DNA of 64,000 bases from Leuconostoc lactis (GCF_007954625.1 NZ_CP042423.1:12279-76278), one strand, 5' to 3'. Counted from the stretch's first letter, positions 14,676 through 23,505 are shown. The notes: generated by a model not told the origin, from the letters alone. Translations and numbers: made by a program.

Positions 14676-15230
14676 ATGAAGAAAAGTCAAAAAATTGTTC
14701 TGAGTATTTTCAGCCTCGGATATTTGGTTGGGCTTTGTTTGTTGATATGGCCAAAAATAATTGATGAAGTTTTCAAATTTTTAGCAGAGTTTAATATACA
14801 TTTAAACTTTAAGAGTGATCTTTTCATTTATTACTATGGTCTCGTACTGCTGGCACTGACCGTGCTTGTGTTTTTACTCATATTGGTATGGCCGGTAGAA
14901 TTACCAGATATTCCTTTAAAGCAAACCAAAGAAGGACGGCTTGCGTTGAGTAATCATGGTATCAACCAGTTTATTCAGACAAAGCTCTCAGGTGAAGGTT
15001 TATCAAATATTAAAGTGAGATTGAAAAATACTCGTCGTCAACGAAAATTTTATATTGTTGCTGATTCAGTTTATAAACAGGCGACAGTCGAAGAATTACC
15101 TCGTATTTCATACGATTTAACGAAAAGCTTGAATGATTTACTCGCTGGCATAAATCGAATTCCCATTAAAGTTGATATTAAAGTAAATCAGAAATCAAAC
15201 TCAAAGCGTAAAGTCACACGTGTGATTTAA
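14676..15230 (+). CDS. amaP: AmaP, membrane anchor for Asp23
   Basis: 184 residues. Two N-terminal membrane helices (about 7-27 and 50-75) are followed by a cytoplasmic domain (about 95-175), ending in a basic tail (SNSKRKVTRVI). This layout and its place upstream of DUF2273 and Asp23 genes match AmaP, which tethers Asp23 to the membrane in staphylococci. Start 24 bases after glsB. Confidence 0.85.
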   Translation: MKKSQKIVLSIFSLGYLVGLCLLIWPKIIDEVFKFLAEFNIHLNFKSDLFIYYYGLVLLALTVLVFLLILVWPVELPDIPLKQTKEGRLALSNHGINQFIQTKLSGEGLSNIKVRLKNTRRQRKFYIVADSVYKQATVEELPRISYDLTKSLNDLLAGINRIPIKVDIKVNQKSNSKRKVTRVI

Positions 15231-15247
15231 AAAGGAGTGCGGATATA

Positions 15248-15448
15248 ATGAAAGACAAAAAATCAATTAATATTTGGGTTGGTGGTCTTGCGGGTTTCAT
15301 TCTGTCAACTCTATTGGTAACTGTAGGATTTTGGAAGACGATTTTGATTATAGTTGTCACCTTACTAGCAGGTTGGATTGGCTACTTGCTCGAAGCGTAT
15401 AATCTCGATTTGTCAATTGTCTCTAAAATATTTACACGTAAAAATTAG
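15248..15448 (+). CDS. DUF2273 family small membrane protein
   Basis: 66 residues with two membrane segments (about 9-27 and 28-46) and a short C-terminal tail. DUF2273 proteins invariably neighbour AmaP and Asp23 in Firmicutes operons, as here (17 bases after amaP, 27 before asp23). AAAGGAG lies upstream. Probably part of the membrane-associated Asp23 complex. Confidence 0.82.
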   Translation: MKDKKSINIWVGGLAGFILSTLLVTVGFWKTILIIVVTLLAGWIGYLLEAYNLDLSIVSKIFTRKN

Positions 15449-15475
15449 TTATTTAGCTATAGAAAGGATTTAATT

Positions 15476-16009
15476 ATGTCTACAGAAACAAAAACTACAA
15501 CTACACAAAATACTGCAACAGAGAATCGTCAACCTAAAGGTGAATTAACATTTAATGACAAAGTGATTCAAAAAGTAGTGGGCTATGCAATTGAAAAAGT
15601 GACAGGATTGCTAGGTGTTGACGGTGGTTTTGTCGCAAACATTAAAAATAAAATTGTGAATACGGATAACCCCACTGATGGCATTGGTGTCGAGGTCGGA
15701 AAAGAACAAGTTGCGGTAGATTTAGATATTATCATGGAATATGGACACAACGCACATGATATTTATAAGCAACTAACAGAAGTAATCACAAAACAGGTGC
15801 GAGAAACAACAAGTTTGACGCTAGTTGAGTTAAATGTTGAAGTAGTTGATATTCAAACACAAAAAGAATTTGACGCATCACAAACAAGCTTACAGGATCG
15901 CGTAACAGACGCTGGTAGCACAATCAAAGAAAAAACTTCAGCTGGCGTTGATGCCGTGAAAAAAACAACTTATCAAGCAGTGAACGATGACGATAATCGT
16001 GTCAAGTAA
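15476..16009 (+). CDS. asp23: Asp23/Gls24 family envelope stress protein
   Basis: 177 residues. A Thr/Gln-rich lead is followed by the conserved core: LTFNDKVIQKVVGYAIEKVTG, the GVEVGKEQVAVDLDIIMEYG block and VVDIQTQKEFD. A variable C-terminal tail includes two weak heptad segments. Asp23 is an abundant cytoplasmic protein bound to the membrane through AmaP and involved in cell-envelope homeostasis. It is the last gene before the terminator at 16046. Confidence 0.9.
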   Translation: MSTETKTTTTQNTATENRQPKGELTFNDKVIQKVVGYAIEKVTGLLGVDGGFVANIKNKIVNTDNPTDGIGVEVGKEQVAVDLDIIMEYGHNAHDIYKQLTEVITKQVRETTSLTLVELNVEVVDIQTQKEFDASQTSLQDRVTDAGSTIKEKTSAGVDAVKKTTYQAVNDDDNRVK

Positions 16010-16045
16010 ACGTACAAGCGGTTTGAAGTTGCAGTAGCAAGTCTC

Positions 16046-16074
16046 AGCACAACGGTCTAAACGTTGTGCTTCTT
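16046..16074 (+). terminator. Terminator after asp23
   Basis: AGCACAACG (16046-16054) pairs with CGTTGTGCT (16062-16070), followed by a short T-rich stretch. It closes the glsB-amaP-DUF2273-asp23 operon. Confidence 0.65.
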
Positions 16075-16144
16075 ATAATTAGAACTAGGTTGATGCAAGC
16101 TACGAAGCGAATAAAAATTCAAAAATTTTTTCATAGACACGGGA

Positions 16145-16435
16145 ATGTTTTCTTGCTTGCCTTGGATTCAATCATTGTACGCTATTCATTACACAGAAAT
16201 TTATTACCAAAATAATGATGGTGTGTCATTTAATGCAAAGGGTCTGCCTAATTTCTGGGATTTTTTGTATTTGGCCTATACCATTGGTATAACTTACCAA
16301 GTTTCGGATACAAATTTTTCTACAACCCGTTTTCGAAAAGTTGCATTAGGGCACTCACCCATTTCTTTTGCCTTTAGTACACTCCTCATTGCCACTATGA
16401 TTAATTTTATAGCCAGTTTGATTAGTAGTCACTAA
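16145..16435 (+). pseudogene. C-terminal fragment of a DUF1345 membrane protein
   Basis: About 96 codons with the DUF1345 C-terminal pattern: LPNFWDFLYLAYTIGITYQVSDTNF, then a helix ATMINFIASLI. Full-length members have about 220 residues; the first half, including at least two membrane spans, is missing. The apparent start at 16145 has no ribosome site. It lies between asp23 and the second glsB, so the insertion or deletion broke an older gene. Confidence 0.7.
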
Positions 16436-16549
16436 GCCCTTTTTAGAATCAAACGTGATAAAAGGGCAAGCTAAATATTTGCGGAAAAAATATGACTGTG
16501 GTAATCCGCACTTAGGTTCTGATAGAGAACCAGAAGGAGAGATATCATT

Positions 16550-16798
16550 ATGGGATTAATTTGGACACTTATCGTAGGTGCAGTTATCGGTGCTATTGCA
16601 GGAGCAATTACAAGCCGCGGTGCAGCTATGGGATGGATTAGTAACATCATTGCTGGTTTAATTGGTTCTTGGTTAGGTGAAAGCCTTCTTGGATCATGGG
16701 GACCAAGCTTAGCAGGAATGGCACTTATTCCTTCAATTATTGGTGCAATTGTATTAGTCTTAATCGTATCTTGGATTACTAGTCGCACAAATAAGTAA
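16550..16798 (+). CDS. GlsB/YeaQ/YmgE family membrane protein (copy 2)
   Basis: 82 residues, close to the copy at 14406 (IVGAVIGAIAGAITSRGAAMGW, then SLAGMALIPSIIGA). Three hydrophobic segments. GAAGGAGAG is placed upstream of the ATG. It is followed by a small hydrophilic gene, separately from amaP/asp23, suggesting an independent transcript. Confidence 0.88.
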   Translation: MGLIWTLIVGAVIGAIAGAITSRGAAMGWISNIIAGLIGSWLGESLLGSWGPSLAGMALIPSIIGAIVLVLIVSWITSRTNK

Positions 16799-16870
16799 TT
16801 TATAAAAACTCACTGCGTAAAACTATAATTAACTGTTTTAGACAGAAAGTAGGTGTAGGAGAAACTTATA

Positions 16871-17014
16871 ATGACAGAAAACAAAAATAAGGACCAAAAT
16901 AAAGAAGAGCAGGTTAAGGATCAAAAGGAAAAGATTGATCCTGAGTCAACTGCCGAAAATACTAATCTTTACGAACACGATCCAAAAAACGCTGATTATA
17001 AAAAAGCTGATTAA
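16871..17014 (+). CDS. Small hydrophilic charged protein
   Basis: 47 residues, rich in Lys, Glu, Asp, Asn and Gln (MTENKNKDQNKEEQVKDQKEK) and with no hydrophobic segment, so probably disordered. AGGAGAA precedes the ATG. It lies 72 bases after glsB copy 2 and may be cotranscribed. Function not recognised; hydrophilic stress-induced peptides often have such composition. Confidence 0.55.
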   Translation: MTENKNKDQNKEEQVKDQKEKIDPESTAENTNLYEHDPKNADYKKAD

Positions 17015-17036
17015 GGATTATATCAGTATTGCTACT

Positions 17037-17074
17037 AAAGCTTAAATTTGTTAGTTAACAAGTTAGGCTTTTTT
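17037..17074 (+). terminator. Terminator upstream of aldo/keto reductase
   Basis: An imperfect stem built from AAGCTTAAATTTGTTA and TAACAAGTTAGGCTT, followed by T6. It separates the stress cluster from the reductase-transporter genes. Confidence 0.6.
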
Positions 17075-17110
17075 ATAAACCTTTTTGCAGTAGAATAGGG
17101 GACATTTTTA

Positions 17111-17953
17111 ATGAGTTTGAATGAGTTATATGAACTAAATGATGGGCATCAGTTACCAAAAATTGGCTTGGGAACCTTTCAGATTCGAGGTTATCAAGGC
17201 GTTGACCAGATTTTAAATGCTATACAAATCGGTTACCGATTGCTTGATACGTCTACAAATTATGACAGTGAAGGTGCGGTTGGAGAAGCTATTCGTCGTT
17301 CAGGTATCCCACGCTCGCAATTTTATGTAACAACAAAACTTCCTGGTAAATATCATCATTTCGAAGATGCTCTGAAAATCATTGAAGAATCATTGCTTCG
17401 TTTAGGATTAGACTATTTGGATCTTTATTTGATTCATTGGCCACTTCCTAAACGGGACAATTATGTGGAGGCTTGGCAAGCATTAATTGAGGCACAAAGG
17501 CGTGGACTAGTTCGTTCGATTGGTGTGTCCAACTTTGAAAAGGAACATCTGGATAAGATTATTTCAGCAACGGGGGTCACACCGGCTGTTAACCAAAATG
17601 AAATTCATCCATATTGGCCGCAGGAATCATTGGTGGCTACTAATCAAGAGTATGGTATCGTAACTGAGGCTTGGAGCCCATTAGGTCGAGGCAGTAGCGA
17701 ATTAACAGAACCGTTAATTTTAAAACTAGCCGACAAATATGATAAAAATGCGGGTCAAATTATTTTGAGATGGCATATACAACGTGGTATTTTACCAGTT
17801 GCTAAAGCTACCACTCCTCATCATCAGCGACGTAACTTAGATATCTTTGATTTCACACTGACAGAGACTGAGGTTAGCCAAATATCTGATTTGGAACGTA
17901 AAGATGGGCGTGTGGATGACCAAGATCCAAAAGAATACGAAGAATTTGTTTAA
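17111..17953 (+). CDS. Aldo/keto reductase
   Basis: 280-residue NADPH-dependent TIM-barrel reductase. The catalytic tetrad is visible: Asp and Tyr in LLDTSTNYDSE (about 47-56), Lys in TTKLPG (about 77) and His in LIHWP (about 110). Cofactor-binding residues follow in SIGVSNF and in the C-terminal ILPVAKATTP (where Lys/Ser usually grip the NADP phosphate). Members reduce aldehydes such as methylglyoxal and sugars. It precedes a sugar porter by 52 bases, compatible with sugar or polyol use or aldehyde detoxification. Confidence 0.9.
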   Translation: MSLNELYELNDGHQLPKIGLGTFQIRGYQGVDQILNAIQIGYRLLDTSTNYDSEGAVGEAIRRSGIPRSQFYVTTKLPGKYHHFEDALKIIEESLLRLGLDYLDLYLIHWPLPKRDNYVEAWQALIEAQRRGLVRSIGVSNFEKEHLDKIISATGVTPAVNQNEIHPYWPQESLVATNQEYGIVTEAWSPLGRGSSELTEPLILKLADKYDKNAGQIILRWHIQRGILPVAKATTPHHQRRNLDIFDFTLTETEVSQISDLERKDGRVDDQDPKEYEEFV

Positions 17954-18005
17954 GTGATTTATGGTTTTCTCACTTTTAAAATTTTTACAAAGGAATATTA
18001 AAAGT

Positions 18006-19379
18006 ATGAAAAATAAATCAAAAAAAGTTAAGCTGGATTTTCTGCATTACTGTGTTTACGTTATATCATTAGGCGGATTTCTATTTGGCTACGATACTGG
18101 TGTGATTAACGGTGCACTGGCATTCATGAGCCGTCCGGACCAACTGAATTTAACACCGACCTTACAAGGAGTTGTGTCCAGTTCATTGGTTATTGGTGCT
18201 TGTTTTGGGGCACTGGGATGTGGTCGAGTTGCTGATAAAATTGGTCGCCGTAAAACGCTACGAATCATTGCAATCGTATTTACAATAGCTACGGTGCTTT
18301 GCGCTGTTGCCATGAACTTTTGGCTTATGTCACTTTTTCGATTTGTATTAGGTTTAGCAGTCGGTGCTGCATCAAGTTTGTCACCAATGTATTTAGCAGA
18401 AATTTCACCGGAAAATTTAAGAAGCGCCAATGTCAACAAAAACGCTATTTTTATTGTACTTGGTCAGTTATGTGCTTTCATTGTAAATGCAATATTAGGA
18501 AACATCTGGGGCCATTGGGGTCCAATTTGGCGTGTTATGGTGATTTTTGGTGCGGTTCCATCAATTATTCTGTGGGTAAACTCGTTTCGTATCAGCGGTA
18601 GTCCGCAATGGTTACTCTTAAAGCATCGTTTTAACCGAGCTCGAAAAATATTTCGTCGATTGGGATTTGAAAATACTAACCAGCTTATCAAATCTCAAAG
18701 TGATCAATCTAGTGATCAAAACGATAATGAATTTAATTGGTCAATAGCATTAAAAAATAAAAAATTGTTTTATTTGTTAGTGACAGGAATTGTGATTGCT
18801 CTGATTCAGCAAATCTCAGGTGTAAACACCGTGATGTATTACGGTACAATTTTACTTGAAAAAGTTGGTATGGGTGAAAGTGGCTCCTTGTACGCCAATG
18901 TGTTAATTGGTGTCGTTTCTGTTATTGCTAGTATATTTGGTACTCGAATGATAGAACATGCCAATCATCATCGCATGTTGATTATTGGTCTGCTTGGTAA
19001 CGTTGTTTTTATGGCGCTACTTGGAACTATTATGAAATCTAGTGTTTTTTCTCAAGGAATAACTAATGCTTTGGTGCTTGTCAGTTTAACGTTGTTTTTG
19101 GCTAATCATCAAGGTATTGTAAGTCCTGTTACATGGCTCTTGTTAGCCGAAATGTTTCCTGGAAAGGTTAAGGCGCAATTTATGTCCGTAGCCACAGCAA
19201 CAACTTGGATAACCAACTTCGTCATTAGTTTAATCTATCCCCAGTTAGTTGCTATTCTTGGAACAGCATTGGTATTTTTCGTTTTTGCTATGTCAAATGG
19301 ATTAAGTATTGTGTTAGCAAGTCTGTTTGTCAATAGTAAAAAAATGGCAAAGGCTTATGATACAGCTAGTCTATCATAG
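18006..19379 (+). CDS. Sugar porter family MFS transporter
   Basis: 457 residues from the ATG at 18006 (AAAGGA upstream); an earlier ATG at 17961 lacks one. Twelve membrane spans. Sugar-porter signatures: GYDTGVINGAL in helix 1, GRVADKIGRRKTL after helix 2, PMYLAEISPENLR, and QQISGVNTVMYYG in helix 7. The pattern is closest to proton-linked inositol/xylose/galactose symporters (IolT/XylE class); substrate not determinable. Probably co-transcribed with the aldo/keto reductase. Confidence 0.9.
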   Translation: MKNKSKKVKLDFLHYCVYVISLGGFLFGYDTGVINGALAFMSRPDQLNLTPTLQGVVSSSLVIGACFGALGCGRVADKIGRRKTLRIIAIVFTIATVLCAVAMNFWLMSLFRFVLGLAVGAASSLSPMYLAEISPENLRSANVNKNAIFIVLGQLCAFIVNAILGNIWGHWGPIWRVMVIFGAVPSIILWVNSFRISGSPQWLLLKHRFNRARKIFRRLGFENTNQLIKSQSDQSSDQNDNEFNWSIALKNKKLFYLLVTGIVIALIQQISGVNTVMYYGTILLEKVGMGESGSLYANVLIGVVSVIASIFGTRMIEHANHHRMLIIGLLGNVVFMALLGTIMKSSVFSQGITNALVLVSLTLFLANHQGIVSPVTWLLLAEMFPGKVKAQFMSVATATTWITNFVISLIYPQLVAILGTALVFFVFAMSNGLSIVLASLFVNSKKMAKAYDTASLS

Positions 19380-19401
19380 CCTCCAAAAAGGAGTGTAGTT
19401 A

Positions 19402-20421
19402 ATGGCTAATTTTTACATTGATACGGCAGAAGTCGTTCATGAAATTCCACAAAATGATCGTCCAAAATTTTATATGTTTGGTGTACCACGTTATACAAAT
19501 ATGGGTGATCAGGCAGTATCATTGGCTGAAAGAAAATATATTGAGAACGAATTTCCAAATTATCAGTATATTGAAATTATTGAGGAAGACGGTGATGAGG
19601 CGATACCTGTTGTCCAAGAAAATTTGCGTAAAGATGATATTATTGCGTTTACTGGTGGTGGCAATATGGGTAATTTGTATCACAACCACGAAGAGGCAAG
19701 GCGTAAAGTATTTTCGACATTTGTTAACAACCTTACGATCTCATTTCCCCAATCAATTCATTTTGAGGATAATGAAGATGGTGAGATTGAAAAAAGAATA
19801 AGTCAGGCAGCTTATAGCAAGAACCCAAATCTTGTTCTTGTAGCTCGCGACGCACAAAGCTTTCATCGTATGCTTACGACTTTTGACAATAAAGTTATTT
19901 TCACGCCGGACATGGTATTATACATGAACTCGGTGGACTGGAAATTTGAACGTAATGGGGCTTTGTTTGTTTTGCGTCATGATTCAGAGAAGGTTGTCAA
20001 ACAAACCACCATTGATAAAATAAAAGAAATACTCGGTGGGGACAGACCAGTGGAACGTGTTGATACCGTATTAGATGAACCAAAAGAGATTACGCCAATC
20101 ACACGTGACACTTTGTTTGAGCAACAGCTGGAGTTGTTTTCACACCAAGAAATTATTATCACAGACCGTTGGCATGCTATGGTTTTCTCTGTCCTCACTG
20201 GGACACCATGCTTGCTTTTTGGAAATAGTTATGGAAAAGGGAAGCACGCGTACTTTGATTGGTTAGAGCATGTGAATTGGATTGATTACACAGATGAAAC
20301 CGATATCGATCGAATTGAAAGTATTTTAAAGGAACTGATGAAGCAGGAACGTCATGATTATAATGTGAAAAAAGACTTCCAACAACTCCATGACATTATT
20401 GAAGAAAATATATCTAAGTAA
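19402..20421 (+). CDS. Polysaccharide pyruvyl transferase family protein
   Basis: 339 residues. The N-terminal YTNMGDQAVSLAE and TGGGNMGNLY, and the C-terminal ITDRWHAMVFSVLTGTPCLLFGNSYGK, are typical of the CsaB/EpsO-like family, which transfers pyruvyl ketals from PEP to cell-wall or exopolysaccharide sugars. AAAGGAG upstream, 22 bases after the transporter. No other exopolysaccharide genes are nearby, so its acceptor must be host-made. Confidence 0.87.
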   Translation: MANFYIDTAEVVHEIPQNDRPKFYMFGVPRYTNMGDQAVSLAERKYIENEFPNYQYIEIIEEDGDEAIPVVQENLRKDDIIAFTGGGNMGNLYHNHEEARRKVFSTFVNNLTISFPQSIHFEDNEDGEIEKRISQAAYSKNPNLVLVARDAQSFHRMLTTFDNKVIFTPDMVLYMNSVDWKFERNGALFVLRHDSEKVVKQTTIDKIKEILGGDRPVERVDTVLDEPKEITPITRDTLFEQQLELFSHQEIIITDRWHAMVFSVLTGTPCLLFGNSYGKGKHAYFDWLEHVNWIDYTDETDIDRIESILKELMKQERHDYNVKKDFQQLHDIIEENISK

Positions 20422-20456
20422 GAAAAAGACATAACTTGCGTTATGTCTTTTTCTAT
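20422..20456 (+). terminator. Terminator after pyruvyl transferase
   Basis: AAAAAGACATAAC pairs with GTTATGTCTTTTT around a TTGC loop, followed by T-rich sequence. A strong end to the reductase-transporter-transferase transcript. Confidence 0.8.
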
Positions 20457-20461
20457 TCAAT

Positions 20462-20645
20462 TTAATTTTTTATAAAGAATATTTTGTGTGTTAAATCAAC
20501 AATAGGACCTTGCAAAAATAGTGAAGCTACAAGTCCGATACCAACCCCAAACCATTGGTCATTAATATAAAAAGCTAGAACCAGAATGGACAAAAGAAGC
20601 ATATGAGCGATGAGTTGTGCTTTAGTTGCATTTCCATGTGCTCAT
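20462..20645 (-). pseudogene. C-terminal fragment of unidentified membrane protein
   Basis: Minus-strand frame reading GNATKAQLIAHMLLLSILVLAFY, then QWFGVGIGLVASLFLQGPIVDLTHKIFFIKN and a stop at 20462. Two hydrophobic helices are obvious; the family is not recognised. The 5' part is missing at the IS3 end (20658), so the IS event probably removed or separated it. Confidence 0.5.
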
Positions 20646-20657
20646 AAATCAATAAAT

Positions 20658-21027
20658 TGGACTATTTTTATTCAGTTAATTAGGCGACATTTGATATAGG
20701 ATTGCGATTATAAAAATTGATATACCAACCAACGGCTGCTTGGACTTCAGTTGATGTTTGCTATGCCTTCAAATAAACTTCTTCACGCTTCTCTAGGTGC
20801 TTGACGTCTTTAAAAGTCTTTGACTGACCCTTGATCATGATTGGGGTAGCTTGTTTAAGCCAAATAGCAATAGAATCTTTTGAAGGCCCAAATACCTTTG
20901 CTAATGATTTAAGTTAACGTCCTTCTTGGTGAAGTTTAACCAATGAATCTTTGAAATATTGTGAATAACGAATTGACATAAAAATACTCCTATACTTTCA
21001 TTTTACGGACTGAATAAAAATAGTCCA
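20658..21027 (-). mobile_element. Internally deleted IS3-family element with both ends intact
   Basis: 370 bp bounded by perfect inverted repeats TGGACTATTTTTATTCAG (20658-20675) and its complement (21010-21027). Inside, on the minus strand, the start of OrfA is readable (MSIRYSQYFKDSLVKLHQEGR, then a stop, then LKSLAKVFGPSKDSIAIWL). It passes directly into the OrfB C-terminus (VGWYINFYNRNPISNVA). The DDE domain is missing, so it is non-autonomous. No clear target duplication is visible. Confidence 0.75.
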
Positions 21028-21173
21028 TTTTTTTAGTATAAGAGCAAACTGTAGTGTAGTTAAAGTGATGTTTTGTTTTTAAATATGCTGTTCCCTTAAT
21101 CTTAACATACCAATAGTTTAACAGCGAATATGATTGATCAACCATTTGTCATCGGAAGTATTCTAGCAAAATC

Positions 21174-22706
21174 TTACATTTTCATTCCCATTTTTTCGTA
21201 CGACTCCATACCTGCCATCCAAAGATTAGATAACTCAATACCACGCTCCTCAGCTAACGCATTCATTAAAGTATTCATATCCATTAACTGATACTTCTGA
21301 TGCGGCTTTTTTGGATCTACTATCTCTATTTGTGCCATCATACCGCCATCTTCATGTTCTAAAATATGGCAATGATACATATAAATACCAGGTAAATCAA
21401 ACTTAACTAGTATTCGAACAGTTTCCCCTGGGTTAACTCCAATGGTGTCTTTGAAACCGTTCTCATTTGGATATGGATCTTTTCCATTACGTGTTAGTAC
21501 TAAAAAGCGAGTGCCGTGTATGTGAAATGGGTGAACCATTCCCGGTTTTTCGTTACTATTCGTGACATCCCAATACTGATACTCTCCAACTATTTGCTCG
21601 GCATCAATGCGTTCCATAGCAAATTTCTTGTCATCTATGGCAACACTTTCATCCATTCCTTGCATGACGACATGTCGAATGGGTAATGACGTTTCAACTG
21701 CCGGTTTCTTTAAATTAATTAAATGATCGGGAATCTTTGTAGTATCTTTTGCGAAATTGTGAATGCGGAACTTTAATAGTGGCACTTGATCAGTATATAA
21801 GGTTACCTCATCACCTTCATGATATTGGCTAAAATCAATAATGACTTCTGCACGTTCAGCACAGCTCAACATTAAACCTGTCAGCTTGATTGGCTTGGGT
21901 AATAGAGAACAATCTCCCGCAATCTGATCAAATGGCAAATCATCGGAAAAATGCAAACGCCATTCCCGACGGTTAGCACCATTTAGAAAACGTAACCTTA
22001 TTTTTTGTGTTGTGACATCGAAGTATGGGTTGACTGTTCCATTGATAACAGCCGTGGGACCTGCAACACCATCAGGATCATAATCGGCACGATAATCAAA
22101 CTGATTATCTTTGTGAAAATGTCTATCTTGTAAAATAATTGGAATATCATCTACTCCATAATTTCTTGGTATTGATAATTGAGATTCATGCTCATCTTGA
22201 ACAATAACCATTGTAGCTAATCCTTGCCACACCTGTTCTGCTGTGGATGGACATGGGTGAGCATGCAACCATAATGTCGCAGCGGGCTGATTCAACGTAA
22301 AATTAATATGTTTGATTTCCCCTGGGTAAACAGGCGCGTGACAACCCCCATCAACATAAGGGCCACTAACATCAGCTCCATGCCAATGAAAAGTAGTTAA
22401 TTCTGGCAGGTCATTTTTCAAAGTGATATGATTTTTTTGACCGCGGTGAAATATAATAGTCTTACCTAAAAAATTAGCATTATAACCCCATGTCTGTGTC
22501 TTTTCCCCTGGCAATATTTGCGATTTCCCTGATTTTGCAGTGACGGTATAGTAGATATCATTTTTAGACTCTCTATCTGCTTTTAAAATAGGTGGTATAT
22601 TTAAAGGCATTTCCGGGGCATTATTTACTATGAGAGGTACATATCCGCCATCATGTAGATCAAAAGCTGGCTCATCAAAGAAATATTTTTTATTGGACTG
22701 TTCCAT
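21174..22706 (-). CDS. Multicopper oxidase (laccase-like), no signal peptide
   Basis: 510 residues, three cupredoxin domains. Copper ligands are complete: HWHG (107-110), HAHP (148-151), HPFHIHG (392-398) and HCHILEHEDGGM (445-456), the last including the type 1 Cys, His and axial Met. A Met-rich end (MAGMESYEKMGMKM) may bind Cu(I). No Sec or Tat signal is visible, so a cytoplasmic location is inferred. Related enzymes in lactic acid bacteria oxidise phenolics and biogenic amines and may relieve copper stress. GAGGAA precedes the start; it is transcribed opposite to the neighbouring cluster and has its own upstream region (22707-22800). Confidence 0.92.
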   Translation of the reverse strand: MEQSNKKYFFDEPAFDLHDGGYVPLIVNNAPEMPLNIPPILKADRESKNDIYYTVTAKSGKSQILPGEKTQTWGYNANFLGKTIIFHRGQKNHITLKNDLPELTTFHWHGADVSGPYVDGGCHAPVYPGEIKHINFTLNQPAATLWLHAHPCPSTAEQVWQGLATMVIVQDEHESQLSIPRNYGVDDIPIILQDRHFHKDNQFDYRADYDPDGVAGPTAVINGTVNPYFDVTTQKIRLRFLNGANRREWRLHFSDDLPFDQIAGDCSLLPKPIKLTGLMLSCAERAEVIIDFSQYHEGDEVTLYTDQVPLLKFRIHNFAKDTTKIPDHLINLKKPAVETSLPIRHVVMQGMDESVAIDDKKFAMERIDAEQIVGEYQYWDVTNSNEKPGMVHPFHIHGTRFLVLTRNGKDPYPNENGFKDTIGVNPGETVRILVKFDLPGIYMYHCHILEHEDGGMMAQIEIVDPKKPHQKYQLMDMNTLMNALAEERGIELSNLWMAGMESYEKMGMKM

Positions 22707-22948
22707 TTTAATTTTCCTCTATATTTTTAGCAGTGTACTTACTGAAAATTGAAATTACAGGATATGAATGATCACTCTTCATCTCAGATTCTAGCACTTT
22801 TTAGTAATTATGAATAATATTAGCATTCTGAAGAGTGTAATTATCTTAACTATTTAATCATGTTACGCTCATAGTCGATATTATGAAAAGCTATTTAAGT
22901 AACTATAAAAAGTTATCTAATTCAGAGTGCAACAAAATTAGCGGATGA

Positions 22949-23083
22949 CATTGGATTGGCGACGTTTTAGGGGTAATTGGACATGTATACCATCCAGCCG
23001 ACCCTCAAAAGGTTCTAGATCAATTGAATGGCAAGACGCAACCTAAACCTGGACACCAATATAGTCCATATGGGTATTACTAA
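22949..23083 (+). pseudogene. Unidentified coding remnant
   Basis: A 44-codon open frame without a start, reading HWIGDVLGVIGHVYHPADPQ, then QLNGKTQPKPGHQYSPYGYY and a stop. The coherent composition and the terminator 40 bases later suggest a gene 3' end. Family not recognised. Confidence 0.35.
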
Positions 23084-23121
23084 TTTAACGAATTACCATA
23101 ATGTAGCTTATGCCAATTTAA

Positions 23122-23161
23122 AAGCGCCAAACCTTAATTTCATAGGGTTTGGCGCTTTTTC
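23122..23161 (+). terminator. Intrinsic terminator
   Basis: AGCGCCAAACC (23123-23133) pairs with GGTTTGGCGCT (23146-23156) and is followed by T5. It closes the transcript of the remnant at 22949 and separates the cargo from the second backbone. Confidence 0.8.
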
Positions 23162-23247
23162 TGTGATCTGTTCTTGTGAATTGAGCTTAAAATAATTGGT
23201 CTAGCTCTCATAATCCCTACAACTAGCCTTTTGTTATTTGTGAAATT

Positions 23248-23505
23248 TTAGTCCGTGAGCGGTTTATGAGACGGCTGTTTGTGCTTTTTGCGGAGGCGTA
23301 AACGGACCACTAATTTGTGTTGGGCGACTTCTTTGTCAGACAACGTTAACTTCTCATCAATTGAGAAAGAGGTCGTTTTGTAATTTTTGGCCAGGACAAC
23401 CGCATAAACAGCCTGGTCAATCTGTTCACTTTGTTCTGGTGTTAAGGAAAACGTTAATGTGGTTAAGCTGACATCAGCTTGCCCCGCGCGGGTAGCGTTC
23501 TGCAT
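23248..23505 (-). CDS. Conserved plasmid protein divergent from mob
   Basis: 85 residues from the ATG at 23505, which follows GCGGGAG; a TTG start at 23535 would give 95. The core is LTFSLTPEQSEQIDQAVYAVVLA, and the C-terminus is very basic (RLRLRKKHKQPSHK), compatible with DNA binding. It is transcribed away from mob across the oriT region, where a relaxosome accessory would be expected. Family not recognised. A truncated mutant copy exists at 9153-9226 in the first backbone. Confidence 0.6.
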   Translation of the reverse strand: MQNATRAGQADVSLTTLTFSLTPEQSEQIDQAVYAVVLAKNYKTTSFSIDEKLTLSDKEVAQHKLVVRLRLRKKHKQPSHKPLTD

